From assembly GCA_028705775.1 (NCBI GenBank), contig JAQWCW010000007.1, forward strand, positions 1-64,000: a stretch of 64,000 nt of DNA. The letters run 5' to 3'. Shown here in pieces: positions 34,561 through 43,288 of the stretch (positions within the stretch are counted from its first letter, which is position 1; every line of letters starts with the position of its first letter). A program made the position numbers and the translations under genes. Source of the stretch: Eubacteriales bacterium. Its GTDB lineage: Bacteria; Bacillota; Clostridia; Christensenellales; Aristaeellaceae. The notes below the pieces were generated by a model that did not search any database, was not told where the DNA came from, and was given only the letters and a program-made list of their open reading frames with translations.

Positions 34561-35076
34561 ATGATTCTCGATGTATCCAAGGGTCTGCGGATGCCCGGCG
34601 AAGAAATCCCTTTTCTGGTGGAGGGAGAGCTTGACCCGCAGGATGTAATGGGTGAAACCGTGGAGTTTCCTGACAAGGTTACGCTGGAGGGCAGATATTC
34701 TGTCACCGGCGTAAACACAATCGTGGTCGAGGGAGAGCTTACGGCGGTGGCTCGCGGGAAATGCTCGCGCTGCCTTAATCCTGTTGATTTTCCTGTGCGA
34801 GTGCCTTTCAGTGAGGCTTTCGTAACAGGCGAAGCGACGGATGACGCCGAACAGTTTTCCTATGAAGGCTCTAAGCTTGATTTGTCCCTGCTGGCGCTGA
34901 CTCTTGCGGTGCTTGAGCTGCCTATCAGATTCCTTTGCCGTGAGGACTGCCTCGGACTCTGTCCGAAATGCGGTAAAAACCTGAATGAAGGCTCCTGCTC
35001 CTGCGAGATAGACGAGGATGATGAGAATCCGATGTCTGTTCTGCGCAAGCTGCTCAAAAATAACGAGGAGGTGTAG
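34561..35076 (+). CDS. DUF177 (YceD) family protein
   Basis: A 171-residue YceD-type protein, a family linked to 23S rRNA/50S assembly and almost always found just before rpmF, as here (two bases apart). A first CxxC (KCSRCLNPVDFPV) lies near 64-67 and a second cluster near 128-148 (CREDCLGLCPKCGKNLNEGSC). These are the expected zinc-type ligands. Molecular role is not fully known. A strong sigma-A promoter drives the pair. Confidence 0.92.
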   Translation: MILDVSKGLRMPGEEIPFLVEGELDPQDVMGETVEFPDKVTLEGRYSVTGVNTIVVEGELTAVARGKCSRCLNPVDFPVRVPFSEAFVTGEATDDAEQFSYEGSKLDLSLLALTLAVLELPIRFLCREDCLGLCPKCGKNLNEGSCSCEIDEDDENPMSVLRKLLKNNEEV

Positions 35077-35078
35077 AT

Positions 35079-35279
35079 ATGGCTCTTCCTAAGGGTAAAA
35101 TTTCTAAGGCTCGCAAGCATTCCCGCCGTGCGAACTGGAAGCTTGAGGCTCCCGCTATCGTTGAATGCTCCCAGTGCCACAAGATGAAGCTGGCGCATCG
35201 CGTCTGCAAGAACTGCGGCTATTATGACGGCAAGCAGGTCATCAAGATGGACGAGGCTGCCAAGGCGAAGCAGGCGTAA
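35079..35279 (+). CDS. rpmF: Ribosomal protein bL32
   Basis: A 66-residue large-subunit protein. The N-terminal ALPKGKISKARKHSRRANW is characteristic. A zinc-binding CSQCHK...CKNC pair is retained, so this is the C+ form. Strong site GGAGGTG before the ATG. Overproduction with DUF177 is common. Confidence 0.97.
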   Translation: MALPKGKISKARKHSRRANWKLEAPAIVECSQCHKMKLAHRVCKNCGYYDGKQVIKMDEAAKAKQA

Positions 35280-35280
35280 G

Positions 35281-35325
35281 CCTATCTGCCCGTTTGAGAT
35301 AGGACGGCATATTGCCGTCTGATTT
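35281..35325 (+). terminator. Hairpins after rpmF (probable terminator)
   Basis: Two consecutive stems: 35281-35287 with 35297-35303, and a 7-bp GACGGCA stem (35303-35309 with 35313-35319). The following tail is only moderately T-rich, so termination may be partial. Confidence 0.45.
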
Positions 35326-35364
35326 CTCATACACAGAAACGAACTAAATTATCTACCTCCTGAT

Positions 35365-35590
35365 GAGAAAGAGTAGTACCTGAAACGCCCCGACAGAGAA
35401 CGCGGTTCATCGGCTGAAAAACTGCGGCGGAAGGCGAATCGGCGAAGTCGCTTTTGAAGGCATATGTAAGGGAAACCAGCATATGCGGGCGCGCCCGATA
35501 CAGCGCTGTCAAGGCGGCTAAAGCCGTGAAAACATGGTGGTACAGCGAATTAAGCATTCGCCCGGTTGGGCGGATGCTTTTTGTTTATCT
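35365..35590 (+). promoter_or_regulatory. T-box riboswitch for the valS operon
   Basis: A second tRNA-sensing leader. T-box-like core ATGGTGGTACAGCG at 35534-35547 has TGGT for the ACCA end of the tRNA; Stem I distal elements (AGAGAACG, then GGCTGAAA) are at 35395-35420. A strong terminator follows. GTC at 35447-35449 is a candidate valine specifier codon, in line with valS downstream. The core departs from the AGGGTGGTACCGCG consensus at a few bases. Confidence 0.85.
35554..35586 (+). terminator. Regulated terminator of the valS T-box
   Basis: A 10-bp stem with one G-T pair (35554-35563 with 35568-35577), four-base loop, then TTTTTGTTT. Confidence 0.85.
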
Positions 35591-35660
35591 TTGGGGATGC
35601 GCGCGGCGGTTTTCCTGCTTTCAGCCGCCGCCTGCGCTTAACATGAAGGGGGTGAGGCTT

Positions 35661-35858
35661 ATGGATACTCAGAGGATTTTGGAAAAACTCGACCCTCTCG
35701 GATGTATCCTTCTGGTCGCGGGCGTAATAGTCTGCGCTTTGGCAGGGTTTATTTCCGATAAGCTTTTCGGCAAATCGGAAAAGGCGAAGGTTATCATAAA
35801 GGCTGCCGCCCTTGTTCCCGCAATGCTGGGCGCGTTAATCTTGCTCGATATTATCTGA
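35661..35858 (+). CDS. Small two-helix membrane protein in valS leader operon
   Basis: A 65-residue protein between the T-box and valS. ATG 35661 follows GGGGGTGAG. Two hydrophobic helices (about 15-36, LGCILLVAGVIVCALAGFISDK, and 48-65, IIKAAALVPAMLGALILLDII) flank a short basic loop (KLFGKSEKAK). I do not recognise the family. Because it lies downstream of the regulated terminator and only 23 bases before valS, it must be co-regulated by uncharged tRNA. A role in branched-chain amino acid uptake or membrane stress would be guesswork. Confidence 0.7.
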   Translation: MDTQRILEKLDPLGCILLVAGVIVCALAGFISDKLFGKSEKAKVIIKAAALVPAMLGALILLDII

Positions 35859-35881
35859 CATATAGGTAAGGAGATATATTT

Positions 35882-38524
35882 ATGGACGCTAAAACCTTTG
35901 AAATGGAAAAGAACTACGACCCCAAACTGATTGAGGATAGGCTTTATAAGGAGTGGGAGGAAAGCGGCGCTTTCAAGCCCGTGAAGAAAGAGGGAGCAAA
36001 ATCCTTCACGGTCGTGATGCCTCCGCCCAATATCACCGGTCAGCTTCACATGGGTCACGCAATGGATATGACCATGCAGGACACCCTTGTGCGGTATCAC
36101 AGGCTCAAGGGCGACGAAACCCTATGGCTGCCCGGAACTGACCATGCCTCCATCGCCACCGAGGTTCGCGTTGCCGATACTCTTGCAAAGCAGGGGATTA
36201 CCAAGCAGCAGCTAGGGCGCGAGGGCTTCCTTGAAAAGGTGTGGCAGTGGAAGGAAGAATACGGCGGACGCATTGAGCAGCAGACGCGCAAAATGGGCTC
36301 GTCCTGCGACTGGTCGCGCAAGCGCTTCACTATGGACGAGGGCTGCTCCAAGGCGGTGCGCGAGGTATTCGTGCGCCTTTATGAGAAGGGGCTTATTTAT
36401 CGCGGCAACCGCATCATCAACTGGTGCCCCGAGTGCAGAACGGCGCTTTCCGACGCCGAGGTGGAATTCGAGGAGCAAAAGAGCCATCTCTGGCATGTGC
36501 GCTACATGAGCGCAGACGGTAAAACGTCCGTGGTAGTGGCGACTACGCGCCCCGAAACAATGCTGGGCGATACCGGCGTTGCGGTGAATCCTTCCGATTC
36601 CCGCTATACCGCGCTTATCGGCAAGAACGTGATTCTGCCTATCATGAACCGTGAAATTCCCGTTGTGGCGGACGAGTATGTGGATATGGAGTTCGGAACG
36701 GGCGCTGTGAAAATGACCCCAGCGCATGACCCGAACGACTTTGAGGTGGCAAAGCGCCATGATTTGAAGATTATCCGCGTGATGAACGACGACGGAACGA
36801 TGAACGCCGAGGCGGGTAAATACGAGGGAATGACAGCTCTCCAGTGCCGCGAAAAGATTGTGGAGGAGCTTGACTCGCTGGGGCTGCTGGTGAAGGTGGA
36901 GGATTACAGCCATAACGTAGGCACCTGCTACCGCTGCCATCATACCGTAGAGCCGCTTACCAGCGTGCAGTGGTTCGTGAAGATGGAGCCGCTTGCAAAG
37001 CCCGCAATCGACGTGGTGAAGCGCGGCGAAACAAAATTCATCCCCGAGCGCTTTACCAAAACCTATTATAACTGGATGGAAAACATCCGCGACTGGTGCA
37101 TTTCGCGTCAGCTCTGGTGGGGTCATCGCATTCCGGCGTGGTACTGCGACGACTGCGGCGAAACCATAGTGAGCCGCGAAACACCCGAAAAGTGTCCGAA
37201 GTGCGGCTGCGCGCATCTTCATCAGGACGAGGATGTGCTTGACACATGGTTCTCCTCCGCGCTCTGGCCCTTCTCAACCCTCGGCTGGCCTGAAGAAACG
37301 GAGGACTTAAAGACCTTCTTCCCGACCTCCGTGCTTGTGACGGGCTATGACATAATCTTCTTCTGGGTGGCAAGAATGATATTCTCGTCCGTGGAGCAGA
37401 TGGGCAAAACCCCGTTCCATACGGTATTGATGCACGGTCTCGTGCGCGATTCCAAGGGGCGCAAGATGTCAAAGTCCTTGGGCAACGGACTTGACCCGCT
37501 TGAAATCATCGACCAGTACGGCGCGGACGCGCTGCGCTTCTCCCTTATTATGGGCGTAGCGCCCGGCAACGATATGCGCTATTCCACGGAAAAGGTGGAG
37601 GCGGCGCGCAACTTTGCCAATAAGATTTGGAATGCAAGCCGTTTCGTGCTAATGAATATGGATAAGCCGGAAAGCCTTGACGAAAGCGAGCTTACGCTTC
37701 CCGACAAGTGGATTCTGAGCCGCTATAACAAGGCGGTGCGCGACGTAACCGTGCATATGGACGACTGCGATTTGGGGCTTGCTGCGCAGAGCATCTATGA
37801 CTTTGCGTGGGGCGAGTTCTGCGATTGGTATATTGAGCTGTGCAAGAGCCGTCTTCTTGGCGAAAACGAGCGCGAGAAGCGCACGGTAAAGGCTGTGCTT
37901 TCTCATGTTCTGATTGGCGTGCTGAAGCTTTTGCACCCCTTCATGCCGTATGTGACGGACAGCGTGTACCGCTACATTCCCGGCACGGAAGGAACTATTA
38001 TGACCAAGGATTGGCCTATCGCCGATTCAGCCTTCGATTTTGAAAAGGAAGAATCGGAAATACAGGGCGTGATGGACATAATACGCGCAATTCGCAATCT
38101 GCGCGCCGAGATGAACGTGCAGGCGGGAAGGCGGACGCACCTGATGCTCCTGCCCTCCGACGGCTGGATGGACGCTCTCAAAGACGCGGGGCAGTACTTC
38201 ACGCGCCTTGCAATGGTGAGCGAAACCATCATCATCGCCTCCCGCGCAGAGGTGACGGAAAAGGTGGTAAGCCATGTGTGCCCTGCGGCGGAGCTTTTCA
38301 TTCCGCTTGGCGATTTGGTGGACATCGGCAAGGAAATTCAGCGCCTTGAGAAGGAAATGCAGTCAATCAGGCAGGAAATAGCGCGCGCAAACGGAAAACT
38401 TGCTAACGAGGGCTTCCTCAGCAAGGCTCCGGCGGCGCTCATCGAGCAGGAGAAGGCAAAGCTTGCGACGAATGAGCAGATGCTGATAAGCCTTAGCGGA
38501 AGAATTGAGGAGCTCAAGGGCTGA
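35882..38524 (+). CDS. valS: Valine--tRNA ligase
   Basis: Charges tRNA-Val. An 880-residue class I synthetase with the HIGH-type motif HMGHAMDM (about 58-65), a large CP1 editing domain (about 190-340) and KMSKSLGNGLDP near 530. The anticodon-binding domain and C-terminal coiled coil (IQRLEKEMQSIRQEIARANGKL) typical of ValRS are present. AAGGAGATA site before the ATG. Controlled by the upstream T-box; folC follows after 20 bases. Confidence 0.97.
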   Translation: MDAKTFEMEKNYDPKLIEDRLYKEWEESGAFKPVKKEGAKSFTVVMPPPNITGQLHMGHAMDMTMQDTLVRYHRLKGDETLWLPGTDHASIATEVRVADTLAKQGITKQQLGREGFLEKVWQWKEEYGGRIEQQTRKMGSSCDWSRKRFTMDEGCSKAVREVFVRLYEKGLIYRGNRIINWCPECRTALSDAEVEFEEQKSHLWHVRYMSADGKTSVVVATTRPETMLGDTGVAVNPSDSRYTALIGKNVILPIMNREIPVVADEYVDMEFGTGAVKMTPAHDPNDFEVAKRHDLKIIRVMNDDGTMNAEAGKYEGMTALQCREKIVEELDSLGLLVKVEDYSHNVGTCYRCHHTVEPLTSVQWFVKMEPLAKPAIDVVKRGETKFIPERFTKTYYNWMENIRDWCISRQLWWGHRIPAWYCDDCGETIVSRETPEKCPKCGCAHLHQDEDVLDTWFSSALWPFSTLGWPEETEDLKTFFPTSVLVTGYDIIFFWVARMIFSSVEQMGKTPFHTVLMHGLVRDSKGRKMSKSLGNGLDPLEIIDQYGADALRFSLIMGVAPGNDMRYSTEKVEAARNFANKIWNASRFVLMNMDKPESLDESELTLPDKWILSRYNKAVRDVTVHMDDCDLGLAAQSIYDFAWGEFCDWYIELCKSRLLGENEREKRTVKAVLSHVLIGVLKLLHPFMPYVTDSVYRYIPGTEGTIMTKDWPIADSAFDFEKEESEIQGVMDIIRAIRNLRAEMNVQAGRRTHLMLLPSDGWMDALKDAGQYFTRLAMVSETIIIASRAEVTEKVVSHVCPAAELFIPLGDLVDIGKEIQRLEKEMQSIRQEIARANGKLANEGFLSKAPAALIEQEKAKLATNEQMLISLSGRIEELKG

Positions 38525-38544
38525 CAGCGGAAAGGCGTGACATT

Positions 38545-39789
38545 ATGACCGCCGAGGAAGCAATCTCTTATATCCACGCGGGGCAGTATTCCGGAGAAAA
38601 GCACGGGCTTGACAATACCGCCGAAATGCTGTCCCGCATGGGGCTTGATATATCGAAAATACCCGCGCTGCACGTTGCGGGAACGAACGGCAAGGGCAGC
38701 GTATGCGCAATGGCGGAAAGCTGCCTTCGCGCGGAAGGCTACAAAACGGGCTTATACACCTCGCCGTTTTTGCAGGTCTATAACGAGCGAATCAGGATTA
38801 ACGGAAAGCCCGTTGCCGACGAGCTGCTTATAAGCGCGGCTGAAAGAATGAAGGAAGCGGCGGACAGGGAGCCGCGCCTTCGCCTTACCGCGTTTGAAAT
38901 GGGCACTATCTGTATGTTCGATATTTTCCTTCGGGAAAAGGTTGACGCGATGGTGCTTGAGGTGGGAATGGGCGGTCGGCTGGACCCGACGAACGTTGTA
39001 AAGCCCTCCGTTTCCGTGATTACCGCAATCGGAATGGATCATATGCAGTATCTGGGCGACACAATAGAGAAAATTGCGGGCGAAAAAGCGGGTATTATCA
39101 AGGAAAACACGCCCTGCGTTCTGCATCCGTGCCAGCCTGAAGTGCTTTCTGTTGTTGAAAACGCCTGCGTAAGCTTAAATGCTCCGCTTTATCCGGTAGA
39201 GCCGCTTCCGCTGCTTTCGCTTTCGGAACGCGGCGATGAAACGGAAATATTCGGAAAACGAATTAAAATCCCGCTTTCGGGCGCGCATCAGCTTTCAAAC
39301 GCCGCCTGCGCAGTTAAGGCGCTCAAGCTGATCTCGCTGCCCGTTTCCGACGCGGCAATCGTAAAGGGGCTTGAAAGCGTCGTCTGGCCCGCGCGGCTTG
39401 AATGGGCGGGGAACATACTCATCGACGGCGCGCATAACCCGCAGGGCGCTCAATCGCTTTCCGGCTTTATTTCGTCGGCGCTCGCAGGCAGGAAAATTGT
39501 CCTCCTGACGGGAATTATGAAGGATAAGCTCGTTCCGCAGCTTGTCGGAATACTTTCGTCGATTGCCAAGTGCGTTATAGCCGTTCCCGTATCAACGCCG
39601 AGAGCCGCCTCCACGGGAGAAATCGCTGAAATGTTTATGGCTTCGGGCAAGGAATGCGAAAAGGCGGAAACGCTCGCAAGCGGGCTTGAAACGGCTTTGC
39701 TCAAGGCGGGCGATAACGGCGTTGTCGTCTGCGCCGGCTCTCTCTATCTTGCCGGGGAAATGCGCAGCCTGCTCGGGCTTAAACCGTGA
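38545..39789 (+). CDS. folC: Folylpolyglutamate / dihydrofolate synthase
   Basis: Adds glutamate to dihydropteroate or folates. A 414-residue Mur-ligase superfamily protein with P-loop HVAGTNGKGSVCAM (about 46-59), the signature MVLEVGMGGRLDPTNVV and the C-terminal ligase-domain motif DGAHNPQGAQSLSGF. valS-folC adjacency is common in Bacillota. Its stop is 13 bases before rsmH. Confidence 0.95.
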   Translation: MTAEEAISYIHAGQYSGEKHGLDNTAEMLSRMGLDISKIPALHVAGTNGKGSVCAMAESCLRAEGYKTGLYTSPFLQVYNERIRINGKPVADELLISAAERMKEAADREPRLRLTAFEMGTICMFDIFLREKVDAMVLEVGMGGRLDPTNVVKPSVSVITAIGMDHMQYLGDTIEKIAGEKAGIIKENTPCVLHPCQPEVLSVVENACVSLNAPLYPVEPLPLLSLSERGDETEIFGKRIKIPLSGAHQLSNAACAVKALKLISLPVSDAAIVKGLESVVWPARLEWAGNILIDGAHNPQGAQSLSGFISSALAGRKIVLLTGIMKDKLVPQLVGILSSIAKCVIAVPVSTPRAASTGEIAEMFMASGKECEKAETLASGLETALLKAGDNGVVVCAGSLYLAGEMRSLLGLKP

Positions 39790-39802
39790 ATTAAGGAGTT
39801 TT

Positions 39803-40750
39803 ATGGAATTTCATCACATACCGGTCATGCTTAACGAGGTTTTGGAAAATCTCGCTCCGTTTTCGGGCGGCGTTTACGCCGACGGAACTTTAGGCGCGGG
39901 GGGACACAGCGAGGCAATACTTGCCGCCGCCGGTGACGGCGCGCGGCTTTTTGGCATTGACCGTGATGAGGACGCGCTAAGCGCCGCCACAAAGCGGCTT
40001 TCGCGGTTTTCGGGCTTTACGGCAATTCATGGCAACTTTCATGACGTAAAACAGCTTCTGAAAACGGCGGGAGCGCCCCTGCTTGACGGAGGCTTGCTCG
40101 ATTTGGGTGTTTCCTCCTATCAGCTTGACGAAAAATCGCGCGGCTTTTCCTATCATGAGGACGCTCCGCTTGATATGCGCATGGACAGGTCGTGCGGAAT
40201 AACCGCCGCCGAAATGCTCAACACCTATTCCGAGGATGAAATCAAGCGCATTTTGTGGGAGTACGGCGAGGAAAAATGGGCTGCCCGAATCGCAAAGGTG
40301 CTTGTTGAAATCAGGAAGGAAAAGCCCTTGGAGCGGACACTTGATTTTGTTGACGTCATTGACAGGGCTGTTCCTAAGGCGGTAAGGCAGAAGCAGGAGG
40401 GTCATCCCGCGCGCCGCTCCTTTCAGGCGGTTAGAATCGCCGTAAACGACGAGCTTGAGCCGCTGAAGGCTGCTCTGGAAAGCTGGATGGACTGCATAAA
40501 GCCGGGCGGACGCCTTGCGGTAATCACCTTCCATTCGCTTGAGGACAGGATTGTGAAGCAGACCTTCCGCAAAATGCAGTTTCCCTGCATATGCTCGCCC
40601 AAAGCGCCCATATGCACCTGCGGAAGGAAGCCCGTCGCGCGCTGTATCGGCGGCGCAATCAAGCCGAGCAAGGAAGAAGTCGAGGAAAATCCACGCTCAA
40701 GAAGCGCGATTCTGCGCGTTGCGGAAAAGCTTATGCCGGAGGAAACGTGA
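39803..40750 (+). CDS. rsmH: 16S rRNA (cytosine-1402-N4)-methyltransferase RsmH
   Basis: A 315-residue MraW protein. The start MEFHHIPVMLNEV at 39803 has an AAGGAG site. SAM-binding GTLGAGGHSEAIL, LGVSSYQLDEKSRGFSY, QAVRIAVNDELEPL and ITFHSLEDRIVKQ are all family hallmarks. The gene normally heads the mraZ-rsmH-ftsL-pbp division cluster; here it is detached and paired with rsmI, which methylates the same nucleotide C1402 on its ribose. That pairing makes functional sense. Confidence 0.96.
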   Translation: MEFHHIPVMLNEVLENLAPFSGGVYADGTLGAGGHSEAILAAAGDGARLFGIDRDEDALSAATKRLSRFSGFTAIHGNFHDVKQLLKTAGAPLLDGGLLDLGVSSYQLDEKSRGFSYHEDAPLDMRMDRSCGITAAEMLNTYSEDEIKRILWEYGEEKWAARIAKVLVEIRKEKPLERTLDFVDVIDRAVPKAVRQKQEGHPARRSFQAVRIAVNDELEPLKAALESWMDCIKPGGRLAVITFHSLEDRIVKQTFRKMQFPCICSPKAPICTCGRKPVARCIGGAIKPSKEEVEENPRSRSAILRVAEKLMPEET

Positions 40751-40751
40751 T

Positions 40752-41633
40752 ATGCCGACGCTTTATGTGGTCGCCACCCCGATTGGAAATCTTGGCGATA
40801 TGAGTAAAAGGGCGGTTGAAACGCTTAAATCCGTTTCGCGGGTTTATGCCGAGGATACGCGCAACAGCTCGCGGCTCATGGTTTCCTTTGACATACATAC
40901 GCCGATGTCCAGCCTTCATCTTTTCAACGAAGCTGAAAAAAGCGCGCTTGTGGTTGATAAAATGCTTGAAAGCGGCGAGGACGCGGCGATTATAACCGAC
41001 GCGGGAACTCCTGCGGTTTCCGACCCCGGCTTCATGCTCGTGCGGGAAGCCGCTTCAAGGGGCGTTTCTGTCATAGCGATTCCGGGCTGCTGCGCCGCTG
41101 CCGCCGCCGTTTCCGTAAGCGGTATAGACAGCCGCGAATTCCAGTTTTACGGCTTCCTTCCGCGAAAGAACGGCGAGCTGCGCCAAAAACTGTGGGAGAT
41201 GCGCAAACGCGGCGAAACAGCCGTTTTTTACGAAAGCCCGCTTCGCGTAGTCGAGCTTATGCGCGTAATGGAAAAGGAAATGCCGGAACTGCGTGTTTCC
41301 GTAAGCTGTGATTTGACGAAGCTGCATGAGCTTACCCTGCGCGGAAGCGTTTCCGACGTGCTGAAAGCAATGGAAGCTAACCCTAAGGCGAATAAAGGCG
41401 AATACTGCCTTGTGCTTGATTTGTCGGGCGTGCCGGATAAAGCCGCCGAAAATACCGAAACTGCCTCGGTTGAAGCGCTTTTGCTTGAAAGGCTTCTTTC
41501 CGGCGACGATATGCGCTCCGCTATGGAAGCCCTGAAAGCGCAGGGACATAGAAAAAACAGGCTATATGAAGCAAAATTGGCAGTTGAAGCGTTTATTGAT
41601 AAGTATAATAAAAATCTGGAGGATAACTCCTGA
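40752..41633 (+). CDS. rsmI: 16S rRNA (cytidine-1402-2'-O)-methyltransferase RsmI
   Basis: A 293-residue tetrapyrrole-methylase-fold enzyme. ATG 40752 begins PTLYVVATPIGNLGD, with a GGAGG site inside the end of rsmH; the genes are one base apart. YAEDTRNSSRLM, DAGTPAVSDPG and FYGFLPRK are typical. Together with RsmH it makes m4Cm1402 in the ribosomal P site. Confidence 0.96.
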   Translation: MPTLYVVATPIGNLGDMSKRAVETLKSVSRVYAEDTRNSSRLMVSFDIHTPMSSLHLFNEAEKSALVVDKMLESGEDAAIITDAGTPAVSDPGFMLVREAASRGVSVIAIPGCCAAAAAVSVSGIDSREFQFYGFLPRKNGELRQKLWEMRKRGETAVFYESPLRVVELMRVMEKEMPELRVSVSCDLTKLHELTLRGSVSDVLKAMEANPKANKGEYCLVLDLSGVPDKAAENTETASVEALLLERLLSGDDMRSAMEALKAQGHRKNRLYEAKLAVEAFIDKYNKNLEDNS

Positions 41634-41645
41634 GAAGGGGATTCT

Positions 41646-43277
41646 ATGGCTATTTTTTTGAATCAGCTCGGCTTTGTGCCGGGCGAACTGAAGCTCGCGC
41701 ACGCAACGGAGGGCGAGGAATCGTTTGAAATCCGCAACGCGTGGGGAAAGGCAATCATAACGGGCAGATTCTCAATGCCGCGCTACGACGAGGCGAGCGG
41801 CTGCACGGTTGCGACGGCTGACTTTACCTCGCTTGAGCAGGAGGGGCAGTATACGTTTATAAGCGGAGAAAGCTCCGCTTCCTTCCGCGTCGCCCCGAAC
41901 ATTTATAATGCCGTCGGTGACGCGCTCTATAAGAGCTTTTACTATTTCCGCTGCGGCTGCGATTTGCTGCCCGAGTTTGCGGGCGCTTACGCGCATAAGG
42001 CGTGCCATACCGAGCCTGCCGTTGTTTTTGGAATGGATACAAAGGTAGACGTTTCAGGCGGCTGGCATGATGCGGGCGATTATGGGCGCTATCCCGCTCC
42101 GGGCGTAAAGGCGGTTGCCGATTTGCTTTACGCTTATGAGATGAACCCGCTCGCTTTTTCGCGCCCTGTCGGAATTCCGGACAGCAGCAGCCGTATTCCC
42201 GATGTGCTTACTGAGGCGCGCTACGAGCTTGAATATCTGCTGAAAATGCAGACCGCCGAGGGCAGCGTTTACCATAAAAGCACTCCGATGCGCTTCTGCG
42301 GCATGATTATGCCCGAGGAAGAAAAAGAGCAGATGGTGCTGATTCCGCCCGATACGGTCGCTACGGCGGACGTTGCGGCTGTAATGGCGATTGCCTGCCG
42401 CGTATACGAGCCGTTTGATTCCGCGTTTTCGGACAGGTGCAAGCAGGCTGCCTTTGCCGCTTATGACTATCTTTCGGCGCATCCGGAAGCCGTATTGCCG
42501 GGAAGAAATCCCGAAGGAATGAACACCGGCACCTACGGCGACAGCTGTGATAAAGACGAGCGCGCGTGGGCTGCCGCGGCGATGTACCGCCTGACCAACG
42601 AAACAAAATATCTCGATGAATCCGAAAGATATTTTGCGGAGCTTGAGGAAATGCGCGCGTCCAATAATGTCGGAAATTCCAAATGGATGGATACGATGGC
42701 TCTTGGCTGGAGCAGCATGGGCGGCTATGTGATGATGTCGGTTGTTTTCAACTCCGGCGCGGATTCCATGAATCCTTTCTATCAGAAAATGCGCGCCCGC
42801 CTTATCGCCGCCGCCGATGATTTTCTTGCAATATCAAAGCGCAGCGCCTTTGGCGTATCGCTTTCTCCTTCGGACTATGTCTGGGGAAGCAATATGAACG
42901 TTATGAACAACGCGGTTGTGCTGATGCTTGCCTATAAGCTTACGGGCGCGCAGCAGTACCGTGACGCGGCTGTTCAGCAGTGGAATTACCTCTTGGGCGA
43001 TAACCCGACGGGCTATTGCTACGTTACGGGCTTTGGCTCAAAGCAGGTTATGCACCCGCACCACAGACCGAGCGAGGCGGACGGAGTGGAAGCGCCCGTG
43101 CCCGGAATGGTAAGCGGAGGGCCTAACGCGGGGCTTCATGACGCCGTTGCGAAGGAAAAGTGCATCGGGCTTGCGCCCGCGTGCTGCTTTGTTGACGAAA
43201 CGCCGAGCTATTCAACCAACGAGGTTGCAATCTACTGGAATTCGCCCGCCGTCCTTGCGTGGGCTTTGATGTTTTGA
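41646..43277 (+). CDS. Glycoside hydrolase family 9 enzyme without signal peptide
   Basis: A 543-residue protein with an N-terminal immunoglobulin-like CelD_N domain (1-85, MAIFLNQLGFVPGE) and an (alpha/alpha)6 GH9 catalytic domain. Catalytic aspartates are in GGWHDAGDYGRY (Asp142/Asp145), a substrate histidine in HPHHRPS, and the acid Glu526 in YSTNEVAIYWN. There is no signal peptide or carbohydrate-binding module, so it should act in the cytoplasm on imported oligosaccharides. Cellodextrinase or exo-glucosaminidase activity are the main options; sequence alone does not decide. It follows rsmI by 12 bases and precedes the serine hydrolase by 11. Confidence 0.9.
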   Translation: MAIFLNQLGFVPGELKLAHATEGEESFEIRNAWGKAIITGRFSMPRYDEASGCTVATADFTSLEQEGQYTFISGESSASFRVAPNIYNAVGDALYKSFYYFRCGCDLLPEFAGAYAHKACHTEPAVVFGMDTKVDVSGGWHDAGDYGRYPAPGVKAVADLLYAYEMNPLAFSRPVGIPDSSSRIPDVLTEARYELEYLLKMQTAEGSVYHKSTPMRFCGMIMPEEEKEQMVLIPPDTVATADVAAVMAIACRVYEPFDSAFSDRCKQAAFAAYDYLSAHPEAVLPGRNPEGMNTGTYGDSCDKDERAWAAAAMYRLTNETKYLDESERYFAELEEMRASNNVGNSKWMDTMALGWSSMGGYVMMSVVFNSGADSMNPFYQKMRARLIAAADDFLAISKRSAFGVSLSPSDYVWGSNMNVMNNAVVLMLAYKLTGAQQYRDAAVQQWNYLLGDNPTGYCYVTGFGSKQVMHPHHRPSEADGVEAPVPGMVSGGPNAGLHDAVAKEKCIGLAPACCFVDETPSYSTNEVAIYWNSPAVLAWALMF

Positions 43278-43288
43278 GAGGGCTGACG

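Larger units (their letters stand above)
35280..35660. other. Leader region between rpmF and valS unit
   Basis: About 380 bases without a protein gene. It holds two small hairpins just after rpmF, then a T-box leader with its terminator, then the ribosome binding site of the small membrane protein gene. Confidence 0.8.

Noticed and set aside
36212..37222. 336-codon open frame opposite valS
   Set aside because: Antisense shadow of valS with atypical composition.
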